Of a stretch of DNA of 64,000 nucleotides, positions 21,859 to 35,313 are shown one piece after another. The notes below the pieces were generated by a model that had not been told where the DNA came from, ran no database searches, and saw only the letters and a program-made list of their open reading frames with translations. Made by a program: the position numbers and the translations under genes. Positions within the stretch are counted from its first letter, which is position 1. Each line of letters opens with the position of its first letter. Origin of the DNA: Dactylorhiza incarnata (lineage: Eukaryota; Streptophyta; Magnoliopsida; Asparagales; Orchidaceae); contig JAWHQI010000148.1 of the NCBI GenBank assembly GCA_033032865.1, positions 2,189,501 to 2,253,500 on the forward strand, given 5' to 3'.

Positions 21859-23570
21859 AATGTATAATACGCAATTTCACTTTTTTTTTTCTTACTGTAT
21901 CCTATAGCCCACATAATGACAAATTATATTCAAGCAAAAAATCTAAAAAAATCTAAATTTTTCATAAAAATCAAAGTTCTGTTACTATCGCCGGGCGGTA
22001 GTTGTTACCACTGGTGTTAGCTTGATTCTTTTTATATCAGATCCCTCTCCAATTTTTGCCTTTCTGAATTTTTTTATTATACTGCATTATCACTGGTTTT
22101 AGAAAGTTTAATGTATTTTCATTTTGATATTATCATTAAAAATCAAAATCAAAGATAAAACATCAAAACAAGTTCAAAAATACAAAAATATGCTTTTATC
22201 TTCTAATACATTTGTTTATTTGTTTCAAAAAAATATTTAAATAAAAAAACCGCTTAATGTTTCATTGCTTAAAATCAAGGATGATTATATTTATTACTTA
22301 AAGATGATTTGGTTAATTTTAATTATAAGTTTGTTTATAACATTGTTCTTGAATATATCATGCCTTGAGTATTATCTTACAATGTGCAATAAAACTGGTT
22401 GTAGAATACATGTGTAGAATTGTTTTTGCATGCCTCTAAGTATGAGTGAAGTTTTATATTTGGTAATGCATATCTCACTTACACTTTTTTGATAATCTAC
22501 ATGTGTTTTTAAATATTATTCTTGTATGCATGTGTAGAACAAGAACTTACTATATTGAATTGCATAAATAGATTACCTACACATCATTGAATTCTTTTTT
22601 CATGCACTTGTGACTATAGAAAAGTGGTATATAAAATAAAATTTCTATGTTTGCAAAAACAAGTGAATTCAAAGTCCTTAATCACTAAACTAAAAAAAAA
22701 TAATCAATGACAAGGAAAACTCCACCAAGCACTACTTACCCTCCTTATAAGTCTTAATGAGCATTGTGAGGTTGAGCACCTTGACCAAGAATTATAAAGT
22801 GCCTCGTGCAAACAAAAATTTCACCACTTCTCTTGGTAAAAATAAAATTTTTTGTGCATTGAAATTTGTGGAAGTAAAATTATTTATGTTTATTTAAAGG
22901 TATGTTCTTTCATTACATATGTTCATGTGATTTGATTTATACATTTGTATACTTTATCAAAACACCTTTTGAACACATCATTATATTTTATAACACTTCC
23001 ACTCATGAGAATTGGACTCTAAAAGCTTAGCTACACTATTATCTATAATTTTAAGTAAAAGCACTAGATAACAAAGCATGATCTTTACCATGTTTTGGTT
23101 TACTTCAAATTCAAATTAATTTACATTGTAAAACATATCTCTTCTTGATATTTGTACTCTTGCTTGCTTGCATCTTTTGTACCTAAATTCAAACATCTCC
23201 TTTTTAAAATTCAAATTTGATATATTACCTTCTTTAAAAGACTTAATAATGTTCAAGATTGCTTTCGCCGTGTCTATTATTTCTACAAATTGTAATCTGT
23301 ACATAATGCACATTTGTTCATATTTCATCTACCCTTCCCACCTTCTTTTGATAATAACAAAAGTGGGAGAATAAATTGATAAAATCTGTTATTTAAGGGG
23401 GAGAAGAAATTGATGAAATCTATTATGTAGGGGGAGTATCCATATAAGGGGAGTATCCATATAGGGGGATTATGCACATTTTATCACGCTTAACATGTAC
23501 TATAAATACTACTCTAGTTATATTTTATTATTTCTTCCTAGAGGATTTGTTATTATCAGAAGGGAGAGAT
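21859..23570 (+). other. 3' non-coding region of B
   Basis: AT-rich, no frame over 75 codons. A short cluster of the B LTR motif occurs at 21977-22022 (CTATCGCCGGGCGGTAGTTG, CCACTGGTGTTAG) in the place where A and C have a motif array, TATA and an env-like gene. No env-like frame remains. Parts (for example 22730-22810) align in reverse with D at 32100-32200. The end is PPT-like AGAAGGGAGAGAT (23558-23570). Confidence 0.7.
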
Positions 23571-24397
23571 TATTGGAGAGTGTTCCACATCTCGTGGTTT
23601 GAGAATAACATATTCCACAATGTATTTGATCTTTCTTGTCTTGTGTTTATAGTGTACATGAATTATACTCCTAAAAAGAGCAATGCAGAATGAGCACGGA
23701 GCTCAGAATTTAGAGCTACCGCGGAGCGGTAACTCCTACCACTGGCGGTACATGGGATGACATCTGAAGACTGACGTCAGAAAGTTTCTCGATGATGAAA
23801 TGATGGAATCTAAAGCGACACGTTAGTTCTTACCATGATGCGGTAGGCCCATGATCTGTTGCGATTAGCACGATCACCATGAAGGCGAACATATTGCAAC
23901 ACGATAGCGTGCACGATGCTAGCGCGGAGAGGTAGCACTCCCGCAGGCGGTAGTTTCTGCGGCTTATATAAAGTATGGATCTCTCTCTTTCATACATACA
24001 CAATTGAAGCCACAAGTCCAAACTTCGTGAGAGCCTTCATCCCAGAGTTCCAAAGCATTCCAAACGCCATCATTGAAGAATAAGAGTGAGAAGGAGATTT
24101 CAACACGGTCATACTTAAAGAAAGACACATGCTTCAACTCCGATGATGTTCAAGGCGATCCTTCGTCTCCTTCAGATGTTTCTATATAAGGAGTGTTTTT
24201 ACTTTGTATTTCTTCTCTTTACTTTTGAAATGGTAGTGAATTCACCACAGTGGTTGGCGACTGGACCTTGCGAGGTTTAGGGAGAATTCGCCGCCGTGTG
24301 TGTGGCGACTAGGTTTTGGTGTTGATCTAGGAGGAAGGCTAGAGGCCTTATCTTGGGGAACAGAGGCTATAGCCAACCGGTCCTTGGGAGAAGGATC
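23571..24397 (+). repeat. 3' LTR of B, truncated by C
   Basis: Begins TATTGGAGAG (TG changed to TA) and follows the 5' LTR closely through the GCGGTAAC motif region and the TATA box to GGAGAAGGATC, where C is inserted. The remaining about 320 bp would lie beyond the window. GGATC at 24393-24397 is the left target duplication of C. Confidence 0.85.
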
Positions 24398-25742
24398 TGT
24401 TGGGAATATTGCCCTCAATGTTCCCTAGATTTGAAGAGACATCACACTAAATGCTAAGTACATATTGTATTTGATAAGCCCTCTTTTATATCATGTCTAT
24501 GTAGGGTCAGGTCATTCCAAACATTGGAATTAGTTTCTATTTATACTGTCAAAAAAGGTGAGACAACATTATTGTCTTAGCTGAATCGCTGAGACGCATC
24601 CAAAGCCGCTGAGAAGGAGTCTGTGTCAGCTGAGCTGCATTTAAACAAATACCGTTGAGAAGACTATCTATCTCATTGGATCTGCTGAGACGCAGACTGA
24701 TTCTGCCGTTGAGACTAGAGCCTGTCTCAGCCCATCCGCTGAGACAGATTCATATATGAATAAAAGCCTGACGGGATCTGCTTTTGGCGCAAGTGGCTGG
24801 AAAGCAAGGATAATGTTTTCTATTTCTGTCCATGCTGTGACAGGGCACTCTTCAGAGCCATTGCATAATGGAGGTGGTATAAAAGAAGATGTTAGGTCAT
24901 TGTGGAAGGTTTGGAAAAATATCTGAAAGAGCAGCTACTGTGTTATTGAAGAAAAATGGCTTCCACTGATATCTCATCCTGCTTCCTAAATCTACAAGCA
25001 GATTACTTAGATAAGTTAGTTCTTGCTATTTCAATCCAGAAGAACAAGTGGATCTTCCTTCATCTACTGAAGAAGAAGATAAGAAGGAACACGGCTTGAA
25101 GCTACTTCTATTCAGCCCTGTTTCAAGACAGCATCTGCTGTGCTTTAACAATAGAAGATCTGAACTGAAGGTTTTTCTTTACTGTCCTCTGTTGTAAAGA
25201 AAACAACATCAACTCTTTAAGAACTTAATAGTTTTGAGTGTGTAGGGCCTTGTGCTTGAGTGTGTAGTGCTTTATTCTTGAGTGTGTAAGGCTTTGTGCC
25301 TGAGGTTGTAGAGCTGTACTACCAGCTTGAGTTGTAGGATTTTTGAGGAGATATGAGGTAGGGCTTCTTGATAGGCCCGAGGTAGGAAATTTGGAGGATT
25401 TCTGAGTTGTAGGAGTTGGTGTACTCTGAGTGGTAGGGCTGTGGGCCTGAGGTAGGGTTTTGGAGGAAACCTGAGAGATCCGGAGGGATCTGAGTTGTTA
25501 GCTCTTGGAACTAAATTTTGGAGGAGTTTGCCTTGTCTAACACACTGTTAGAAATGTGTAGAGGGAAAGTGGACTACCCATAGACACATTGTCTTGGGGA
25601 ACCACTATTAACAGTTGTGTGCTTTCTGTGATTTGCTTTATTTTATTTAATCACTAAACACTACTAGCTGTAAGTAGAAAATTTCAAAGAAACCTATTCA
25701 CCCCCCTCTAGGTGAGTTAGACTACTACCAAGTAAACTATCA
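24398..25742 (+). repeat. 5' LTR of C
   Basis: Starts TGTTGGGAAT, ends CTATCA two bases before the PBS; 1345 bp. Six CCGYTGAGAC-type motifs (24587-24746) lie upstream of GTATAAAAG (24877). A transcribed part with TTGAGTGTGTAG repeats (25234, 25256, 25278) and a CACCCCCCTCTAG tail follow. Confidence 0.85.
24587..24746 (+). repeat. CCGCTGAGAC motif array in LTR C
   Basis: Copies at 24587, 24606, 24652, 24682, 24706 and 24735 (CGCTGAGAC, CCGCTGAGA, CCGTTGAGA, CTGCTGAGAC, CCGTTGAGAC, CCGCTGAGACAG). The last is identical over 12 bp to 45866-45877 in the internal region of the same element. Confidence 0.75.
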
Positions 25743-25744
25743 AG

Positions 25745-25756
25745 TGGTATCAGAGC
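25745..25756 (+). other. Primer binding site of C
   Basis: TGGTATCAGAGC, an exact initiator tRNA-Met type PBS, two bases after the LTR. Confidence 0.9.
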
Positions 25757-25822
25757 GAGGTTGGTCAATAAGGACTTAACAGTCTAACCTGATCCTATAA
25801 GGAGTAGTCTATTCTGAATCCA

Positions 25823-28070
25823 ATGGCTGCCACTGGAGGTCAGAAAGAGATGGGATCTATGAAGTTGCCCATATGCAGAAAGGAGACCTTTGGCATATGA
25901 AAGTGAAGGGTAAGGTTGTTTATGGAAGCCTCTGACCCTAGGATATACATTAATGTAAAGGAGGGTTCCTTTGTCTTCATGAATTCCTCCACTATAGATC
26001 CAATATGGCAAGTGGCCAAGACCTATGCTGAAATGACTAAGGATGAGATTGCACTTGCTAGTATGGATAAAAGAGCACAAAACATCATAGTAAATGCAAT
26101 TGATGATTCCACCTTCCAGAACTTGGTACACTGTGAGACAGCGAAGGACATGTGGGATACACTTTTAGTGTATATGGAAGGTACTGATGAAGTGAGGGAT
26201 GATAGGAAATCCCTCCTTAACCAGGAATATGAAGCCTTCAAGAAATACAGCCTGGAATGCATAACTCATTGCTATGAAAGATTATTCAGGGTGGTGAATG
26301 AGCTGAGGACCTATGGAAGGGTCTTCAACCATTATGAGCTAAATGATAAATTCCTAAGATCTCTAACTAGAGATAGGGATACAAAAATCTGTGCCATCAG
26401 GGAAGGGGCAAAGGTGGGTGAGACTCCCCCCACACTGTTAGGGAAGATGCTCTCATATGAGATGTAGATGTTTGCAAGAAAAGAGGAGGACACCTCTAAC
26501 AGGTCTCATGCAAAGGAAAGATCTGTAGCTCTCAAAGCTGAAAGCTATAAGAAGAGCAAAGAAAGAATGCCTTCTCCACCAAGAAGGGATGCTGACCAGA
26601 AAACTCTGATCCCAACACATCTGACAACAACTCAACAAATGAGGAATTTTCTTCCTTCTCCAGGCACTTCATGAAGATGATGAGGAGGAAGCAGTGGAAG
26701 AACAAACCTTCCTCCTCCTCACATCCCAAGAAGGAACACAACAAATCAGGGAGGTTGCACCCCAAGGGTGACATGTATGAATCTAAACCTGTCAAACATG
26801 TTTCAAATAATGTTATATGTTATTGCTGCAGCAAGTCTGGACATGTCATAACTAACTGTCCAATCAAGAGAAAAGAAAGAGGTGATAAGAAGCCTCATCA
26901 CCATTAGGGAAGCAAAGGTGAAAAATCCTTTCTGGCAAACAAGGTGAAGAGCTGGAGTGAATCATCATCTTCATCTTCTGATTTTGAAGAAGAAGAGGAA
27001 GCCTAGATAGGGATATTTGCAGCTGATGAGGATGAAGATTATCCAGCTGCTAAGGTTGGCATCAGGGCCCCTCTGCCACATTCTGATAGTGACATTGAGG
27101 TGGATGAAGATGACAAAGAATGTTATGGCTTAATGGCCAAATCAATTGATGAAGATAGGCAGGATCATCCTGATCAGTTATCGACTCCTTTCATTCCTTA
27201 TTCTGATTATGAGTCAATTCCAGAATCTAAAGCATGCTCATCTAATGATGAAAGTGGTTCAGAATCTGAGGTGGATGTCAATTAATTGATTGACAAGTAT
27301 GGTGCCTTTTTGGAAGCTCTAAAAACGAGCAAGAAGCAAGCCAAGAGGCAAGCTCTAGAAATTGCTTCCCTTCAGCAGGAAAAGCCTGAATGCACTGAAT
27401 CAGCTACACAAATGGCTCAGATGAGTATGGAAATTAGTCAGCTGAAGGGAATAACATTGTTCCAACTAAGCACCATAAGCCAAAAGAACAAGGTCATTAA
27501 GGACCTTGAAGAGAAGCTTCTCAAAGAGAAAAGTTTAGTGACTCAATTCTCTAAACCCAAATCTATACTGCCCATCATTGACACCTTCTCCTCCCAAGCT
27601 GATAGGAGAGGGATGGGTTTCAATAAGGTGGCAGTAGATGAAGAGAATGGAAGAAAGGGCTAGGCTAAAGCTAAGCCTCAAACCACCTTTCAAAAGGTGT
27701 TGCTTCCCTCTAACTGGTATGACCAGGACATCATGTATGGTCACTGGAAGAATGGAAGCTCCTATAGGAAGGAGAATACTCCTAACTATAGCAGGAGAAA
27801 GGGCATGGGGATGAGTGCTTTGAAAGATCCCCATGAGGAAATTCAAATGGCCCATCCCGGACCATTTGTGTTTGGTACTTCAGCCCCCATATTCAAGGAT
27901 AAGGAAGTTGTTTCTTCTAAATCCCAAATAGCAAAACGCATAGCTGTTGTCAGGCCTATAATCAAGTCAAACATCACATTATCTGATGCCATCAACTTTT
28001 GCTTAACTGCCAAGATAAGATCAGTTGATGTCATTCAGATAAAGTTTGCTAAGACAAACTATAGATAGTC
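25823..28070 (+). pseudogene. Gag (element C), broken
   Basis: ATG at 25823 opens the gag, but early frameshifts and stops break it. The 25916-26467 frame holds the UBN2/copia gag capsid (DPIWQVAKTYAEMTKDE, MWDTLLVYMEGTDEV, LNDKFLRSLTRD). A CCHC knuckle CYCCSKSGHVITNC is near 26818-26860. An acidic linker (27100-27285), a coiled-coil-like stretch (27286-27663) and a basic region (27697-28068) follow. Gag would form the particle and bind RNA; not functional here. Confidence 0.8.
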
Positions 28071-28169
28071 AACAAGATATGTATTTGCTAACAGGAATAG
28101 GAAGAATGATGTTACCTTCTTAACTGAACATAAGTATTCTGATGCTCCTTACACCTCAAGAAGTGTTTA

Positions 28170-29035
28170 GAAAAGAAGGTACAACATCCATGAATGTTGG
28201 TGCTGTGGTAAAGTGGAACACTTTGCCATTGATTGTTGGCACAACACTATTGTGCCTAATGCAAAGAGGAGCTTTCCTGCAAAAGCTGCAGTAGGTGAGA
28301 GTATGTCTTCTTATGCTAACAAAAGCCTAGAAACCAAAATCAATTGGGCTCCTAATGGAAAATAAATTACATTTTGCAGGAGAGTTCAAGTACCAGTCTA
28401 AGGGAAATATGGTACTTGGACAGTGGGTGCTCAAGGCACATGACAGGAACTAGGAGTCTTCTGCAGGATTACACTCTCGTGAAGAATGAACCTAAAGTAA
28501 TCTTTGGAGGTTATAAAAAAGGAGTCACCAAAGTATATGCTATGATTATCAATGGCATAGTTTCAATAACAAGGGCAGCTTATGTTGAAGGGTTGCATCA
28601 CAACCTTGTCAGCATAAGTCAACTATGTGACTTGGGCTATGTCATTGAATTCCACAATGATAAGTGCTTGATCAAAAGGTCAATTGACTTAGAGGTCATT
28701 TTCTCAGGCACTAGGAGTGGGAATGTTTATTGCTTAGACTTTATTTGCAATAGTTCTTTATCTCCAGTATGTCTTGAAGCTAATGAGAGTGAATCTCTTT
28801 GTGTTCAATGGCATAATAGACTTTCCCACATTAACTACAATATAATGTATAGATTATTATCTAAAAACCTTGTTAGGAATAGTCCAAATTTGAAATGTGT
28901 TAAAAGTGGTCCTTGTCATGCTTGCCAAATGGGTAAGCAAACTAGGGCCACCTTTAAAAGCATTGGCTCCAAAGACACTGAAAGATGTCTATATCTGTTG
29001 CAAATGGACTTGGTTGGTCTATTGCTCATTCAGAG
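28170..29035 (+). pseudogene. Second zinc finger, protease and integrase N-part (element C)
   Basis: A CCHC-like CWCCGKVEHFAIDC precedes the protease, which reads IWYLDSGCSRHMTG with an intact DSG triad at about 28415. Then comes the pre-integrase zinc-binding block (HNRLSH ... CHACQMGK), and integrase starts with MDLVG. The frame is cut after IQS at 29035 by element T; the sequence picks up at 43250 with the continuation of the same block. Confidence 0.85.
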
Positions 29036-29045
29036 TGTAAGACCC

Positions 29046-29064
29046 CTCTCCTGCACCAGGAGAG
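29046..29064. repeat. Inverted repeat at the end of LTR T
   Basis: CTCTCCTG-CAC-CAGGAGAG, 8 bp arms around a 3 bp loop, 10 bp inside the LTR end. It could fold as a hairpin in the transcript. Confidence 0.7.
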
Positions 29065-29576
29065 TTCCCGAATATTATGCTCAGAACCGCCGCCTTACAG
29101 TGATGCTAACACACGAGTTAGCCACCTCCGCAAGACGCTGATCCTACCGGCAAGAACGATCAACTAGGCCAATATGAGATAAGAAGGAAAACTAGGTAAA
29201 ATAAACCAAGTCCACAATCACACACATATACATATGCCAAAATAGTATACAAGTCCATCAATGAGTACAAAAGAAAGAGAAAGGGCTTATGCCCAGTACA
29301 TGTCCAAATGAAAAGACAATAAAATAAACTCTCTCTCTCTACATATCTATGCGGAAGCTAAACACTCTCATCATCTGGCACCTGTCTCGTTGTAGAAGTA
29401 ATGCACAACATCTGCTCCTCAAATCTTGCCAACATGTCATGTCTGGTCGTGCTGGTGCTCCAGCTCCTCGAACTCCTACAGTCACAACCGACCGTTAGTC
29501 ATTAAGACTAAGCCAATTTTGTCCCCGCCTCTCACCGCGACTCCCAAGCACCGAGCGGGAGGAAGAAGCGGAGGAC

Positions 29577-30895
29577 TTTTGGATCTTGAGGCGCCCTTAG
29601 AGGGGGGGGGGGGGGTGAATAAGGGTTTTAGAAAACTTTAAACTTTTATAGAAAACTTTTGATACTTTGGTAGAAGTAAGTTAAATCAAAAGTAAAGGGC
29701 TAATGAAATTAGAAATGAACTTAGAAATGAAATCAATTTTATTAAACAAGAAAAGACACGATTATCATTTACAAAATTGATTACAAAATTTGATTTCTAT
29801 GACGCTAGAAATTGAAGCGAATAATATGAAAACTCTTTTTGTTTTCTATACCGACTCATATCCCCATAAACTGGTTGGCTTTAGCCGATCTCTCCCCAGA
29901 TACGGCCTCAAGCCGCTCTAGCCAATCTATCACCAGAAAGGCCTCGAGCACCCCCTAGATCTAATCCCTAGACCTAGTTGCCAACACAAGGCGAATTACT
30001 CCCTAAGTCCTACCCAGACCTAGTTGCCAACACGAGGCGAATTCACGAACCGATTATAAAGATAAAAATAAAAGACAAATACAAAACACAAATATAAAAC
30101 TCCCTATGAGGTAATCTGAAGGAGACGCAGAAGAATCGCTGAAGATTGTTGAAGTCCAAGCGTGCGTTCTTCGCGATGAGTTAGCGTGTTGATCCAAGCC
30201 TTCTTCGATTCCTCCTTTTGAAATTGTGTGGGAGATGATGATCTGGAATAATATGGCCCTCAAGGAGTTTCTGAAGTGCAGGAATAGGGCTCTTGGCAAT
30301 CGGTAGTTGGAGAAGACGAAATCCACCTTTTTATAGGACAGGAAGCTAGCACCAGCGTTAAGAGTTAACACCGGGCGTTGACTCTGTATAGAAATAACTT
30401 GATGGCTCAAATCTTCAAAATAGGAAGGAGATTTTGCAACTTTGGAAAATTTTATTTTAGGCAACCTTAACGTTGGCGTTGACTCTAACATCGGGCATTG
30501 AGTCAAATCATTCCCAAAGTGCTCCTGCAATTACAGCTGCTTCCCTCCATTCATTTTGCATCTTGGCATGAACAAAAGTTAATGCCAACGTTAAGAGTTA
30601 ACCCCGGGCGTTGAGTCAAATCATTCCTAAATTGCTCCTGCAATTACGACAGCTTCCCTCCATTCATTTTGCATCTTGGCGGGAACAAAAGTTAATGCTG
30701 GCATTAAGAGTTAACGCCGAGCGTTATCTCTCTTCCTTTATTTTCAGCATGAGAACAAGTCCAGACCAATAGCAGCAACCTAGTGTCATATATGTTCAAA
30801 GCCTGCAAGCTAAAAACACAAAGGCAAGCAAGCTCAAATACAAGTAGGATTTGTTATTCTCAAATCAAAGGGATCCGCAAAACCATGTTCCAACA
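29577..30895 (-). repeat. 3' LTR of D
   Basis: 1319 bp. The plus-strand start is TTTTGGATC (TG changed) right after AGGAC, and the end GTTCCAACA is followed by the PPT complement. Includes a run of 14 G (29602-29615) and the AACGCCGGGCGTTG motif cluster (about 30345-30730). Confidence 0.88.
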
Positions 30896-30908
30896 ATCTC
30901 CCCCTTTT
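30896..30908 (-). other. Polypurine tract of D
   Basis: ATCTCCCCCTTTT is the reverse complement of AAAAGGGGGAGAT, adjacent to the LTR start on the minus strand. Confidence 0.85.
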
Positions 30909-33900
30909 GATATTAACAAATCCAATAGAGATAAATCAGATTCATAGATAAAGAATTTGTGTTTTTATAAAGATATATAACACTAAGAAATTATAAGATA
31001 ATGATAAGAATTATTGATCATTTAAAAGTGCCCCCTACAAAAGTGCTCCCCTTTGTGTATACACCCATAGACTAGATATATGTTCCCCCTTAATCTAGTG
31101 AATCCAACTCCATTAATCATTACAATTTATCATTTTATTCTCCCCCTTTGTTATTAGTAAAAGAGGGTGGAGTGAAACAAAACTAGAATAAAGAAGACAA
31201 AAGTTGGGACATTAAGAGAGGATTAAGAGTTTTGTGTAAACATAAAGTATGTCCTGATCGAGCTAAGGGAGAGAGTAGCACAACGGAAAAAATATATGAT
31301 AAGCGTGAAAGATCAACATTCCATGATTTTACCAACAGAATTCTACCACTTGCTCTTCAATTTAATTTTTAAAGAAGAATATGACTTGTTGAAAGAGATG
31401 CAATAGTGTTTGACAAGCACAAGTGAAGAAAGACCCAAGAAGTGAGCATGATAAACCATGGTAAACGAAGTACATGAGCAACAGAGAAATGCAAAAAACA
31501 AAAACAAAACAGATAAGAGTAGTATTTTTGTTATAGTTTGACCATTCCAACAATTTGTCTAGACTCTTCACATTTGAGCATTTTAACTTTGAAAATTTTC
31601 ATAACTAATAGGCAAGCATGATCTAGCATATTCAAAAAGATAATAGCTATAATGTAAACAATTCGTATTTTAAGTAAAGAAAACATTGTAGAAATCATGC
31701 ATTGCAATCTAGAGCTTTTACTTAATTTTTTAGAGAATTATGTAATGTTTGCATTAGGATCCAATTCTCATGAGTGGAAGCTTTATGAAAAACAATGATG
31801 TGTACATAAGGTGTTTTGATAAAAGTATACAAGTGAAATAATCAAAACACATGACATATATAATGAAATAGTGACAACAATATTAAGGATGCAATCTTAT
31901 AATTACTTTCACACATCAAATCTAGAATAAAGTTTCAAGGCACAAATAATGAGTACAACAACCAAGCTGCTTCGCCCACACAATGTTCATTAAGACTTAT
32001 CAGGGAGCGAAGTATTGCTTGTGGGATCACATAAGCAATTTTATTGATTTTTATTTTTAGTGATCCGATGTACAAATAGAAGTGATACAAGATGAATGTG
32101 TTTGCACAAGACACTTTACAATTCTTTCCAAGGTGCTCAACCTCACAATGCTCATTAAGACTGATCAGGAGGGTGAGTAATGCTTGGTTGAGTTATCTTT
32201 GGCATTTTATTTCATATTATTGTAATAACGGGCCAAAGGTCTCTGAATTTACTTGTTGTTGCAAACACTAACACTATTGAAATAACACTTCAATGTGTGC
32301 AAGAAATTTATTGTTTGAATGAAGGTGTAGATAATTTAGACATACAACTTAATATGTTAAGACTATTACACTACACAATCATGCAAAACTACGATTATGA
32401 GCACATGTAGATTACCAAAATTGTGAGTGAATGAATCATTGATTAGTATAAAACATTACTCATGCTTAGAGGCATACTAGGCAATCATACACAATTTTCT
32501 ATAGACTATTTCATTGCACATAATCCGATTAAGGTCAAGGCATGAAGATAAAATAATGTTTAGGAAATTTGAAATTAAAATTAGACATTGAAGATATTCT
32601 TTAAGTGTATGCCTAAACAATTATGACCATTTGAAACAAAATAACTAAGAAGTTTTGCTCTTGTGAAATCTTATAGTCAAACCATAGTTTTGTAAATATT
32701 TAAAGCAAAACAAATAACAAAAACATATTTTTGATTATTTTGAATTATTTGAAATTTTTTTGTATTTTGGAATAAAACACCCAAATTAATAACAAAATAA
32801 TTTCAAAAGCTGAGAAAAGAAATAGAGAAAGATCATTATAAAATACCAGAAATAGTGTTGAGAAAACAGAATTTCAATTTGGCAAAAAAGGGCTAACGCC
32901 TGGCGTTAACTACTTAACGGCCAATTAGAACTCTGCTTTTTGAGATTTTTTGAAAATTTTCCTTTGGAATAATGAATATGCATATTGTCCTTGGTGTAGA
33001 AATTTCAGAAAATTTAAAGATGAATAGAAGGCTGAAAATTGTTGAATACTTTTCCATACAAAAGTTGTAAAATTATTTTTAAGAATGTTAATTCAAATAA
33101 TGTAAATCAGATTCATATATAAGATATGTGTTTTATTTGTTCAAAAATATTTTTTATTTTTTATTTGGTTTTCATATATTTGTGACTTACAAGATCATTA
33201 GAGCTCAAAGATGATAAGATATGCAAAACACAAAATAAGCATGTTCGATTAAACCAAGAATGCATGAATGATATTAAAGAGTGTATGCACAATATATGAT
33301 ATAGGTATGTCCTAGATTTTAATAACCTAAATATATGTCTACACACTAGCCCCGTACTAAGTGACAGATGGGCATTTGGAGCTGCACACATGCCGTAGGA
33401 TGGGGTGTTAATCCCATATGCACACACTAGAGAATGCTCAACTTAGCACTCTTTCCCCCCAGTGCCTCGCAAGGCCTCACTGGAACCCTCCCCGATTAAG
33501 GACAAGACATGACTTAGAGGTTAGGTCTTCTAATGCATACAATCCTATGCCCTCGCTATTGTGAGATGCATAATGTGGGTGAATGATCATGGACATCATA
33601 AGCATTTTGTCCTATGGAAACAATTTGTAAACTATGGATTTTTATGGGAGATTGGTTTCTAATTATATTTTAAAGCAACATAGTTATTATGAGTTTTAAC
33701 TTTTAATTGTTCTACTTTAAGATGGATTCATTATGGAATTATTAGACAACTAGCATGAATGATATGTTTATTAGTTGATAATGCTAGAATGATGAGTTTG
33801 AATGTCGTGGGATTACACTATGATGCTGCATGTATTCAATAAATAGAATTTCAATTAATAGACCTAGAATGAATTGATGAAAGTTAGTTCTAGGGTCTAC

Positions 33901-35313
33901 ATAGAGATGATATACATGCACACACATTAACTAATTCATGATAATGGTCATAACCATATGTTGGAAGCAAATATGATATTTTGTAGTTATGTTTAATATT
34001 TGAATTTAAAAGATCTTTTGATTTTGCATGATCATTAATTTTATCACATTGAAATTTAGGTACTCATGTTTAATTATTCATAATGTGGTAGGTGAAGTAT
34101 GTGAAACCATTCATATTCAACCTTTACAATATATCATAGACAAAGATTGTAAGGTGAATTATGAATATCATGAGAAAATATTTTTGGTTATTTTGAAAAG
34201 TTTTTGTAAATTTTCACTTTGAATTTTTGATTATTAACCACAATATATATATATATATATATATATAAAATTTGCTTGACTTTCAAGCATTCATTATTCT
34301 ATTTTTATTTCGCATGGCATGATATAAATAGCATCTACATTTTATAGTGAGTGATGATGCTAGATGAAAAGTTATGATAACAAGGTGCAATATTATGTGA
34401 AGCATATAATAGACTTGCATATATTCAACATGGAGTTTCAACCTAACTATTCATAGACCTAGAATGATGTGATTTAATCTTGTGAGTTATTTTCAATAAG
34501 TATAAGGTTGATTCTAAGGTCATTGGAATGGTACTTAGGAGCGTGTGATGTACAATCCTTTGACACAAAAATTGCCGAAAAGAAAAAAACTGAGATAACT
34601 TCTAAACGGAGTTGAATTATGGAAGTTTTGAGGGTCAAAATAAAATCAAACTAGTAAAGTTTGTTAGCAATTGCATACATCTTCTCGTCCTCATTCTGAA
34701 AAGTTATTATGCATGAAATCAGACAAGCGGATCAAAAGTTATGATCGTTTGAAGTTTACGTCAAAATCTCGCATATTTTTTAAATTTAATTTTGGTTTTT
34801 GTTTAAAAATATATGATATTTGCGATTAATCAATTCTGATTTTTCGTGATTATGATTAAACATATTAGAGAATATCAAATGACATAAGTATATTAAATAT
34901 GTAATCAACCACTTGTGCATTTTGTAAGTTTAGCCTAAGACTCCTAAAATACCTTTTAAATCCATTTCGACAATTATTTCATTTGTCTTAATAATATCAT
35001 ATGACATATTTAGAGTTTGATTTATGATGATAGGAGACTTTTATAGGTAATGCATTTAGAGGGATGAAAACAAAAAGGATTAGTAGATCACTTGAAAAAT
35101 AATATGACTTTTTATTCAGTTTTATTCAATTTGTTTTATTAATGAACTTTGGCTTAATATGAGAAAGTCATATCACAAGTTATGTAAAGTAATCATACAA
35201 TGTTGGTTCAACAAAAAGAAAATAAACAAACAAGGAGAAGTTTTAGCATATTATGAAGTAGAGTAATGATATTTCATATTTAATTATTTCTACTTCATGC
35301 ATTTGTATGATAC
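30909..35313 (-). other. Non-coding interior of D
   Basis: AT-rich, no frame over 90 codons, no RT, integrase or RNase H motif. 31000-33100 aligns in reverse to the 3' region of B. A single copy of the D LTR motif, CTAACGCCTGGCGTTAACTA, lies at 32892-32911, again in the post-pol position. A TA dinucleotide run is at about 34243-34266. 33300-33560 is less AT-rich and of unknown origin. Confidence 0.6.

Larger units (their letters stand above)
14133..24397 (+). mobile_element. Copia element B, nearly complete
   Basis: 5' LTR 14133-15278, PBS 15281, gag, protease, integrase, RT and RNase H up to 21858, a long non-coding 3' region, a PPT near 23560 and the first about 820 bp of the 3' LTR, which is cut at 24397 by element C. 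Solo LTR E1 lies within integrase (18474-19983). The 5 bp before the 5' LTR are GTCCA; the matching 3' duplication is outside the window. Related to B' and D by LTR and leader. All coding domains carry stops or frameshifts. Confidence 0.88.

Noticed and set aside
34240..34268. TA-rich run as an origin or regulatory site
   Set aside because: Simple dinucleotide microsatellite in the non-coding interior of D.
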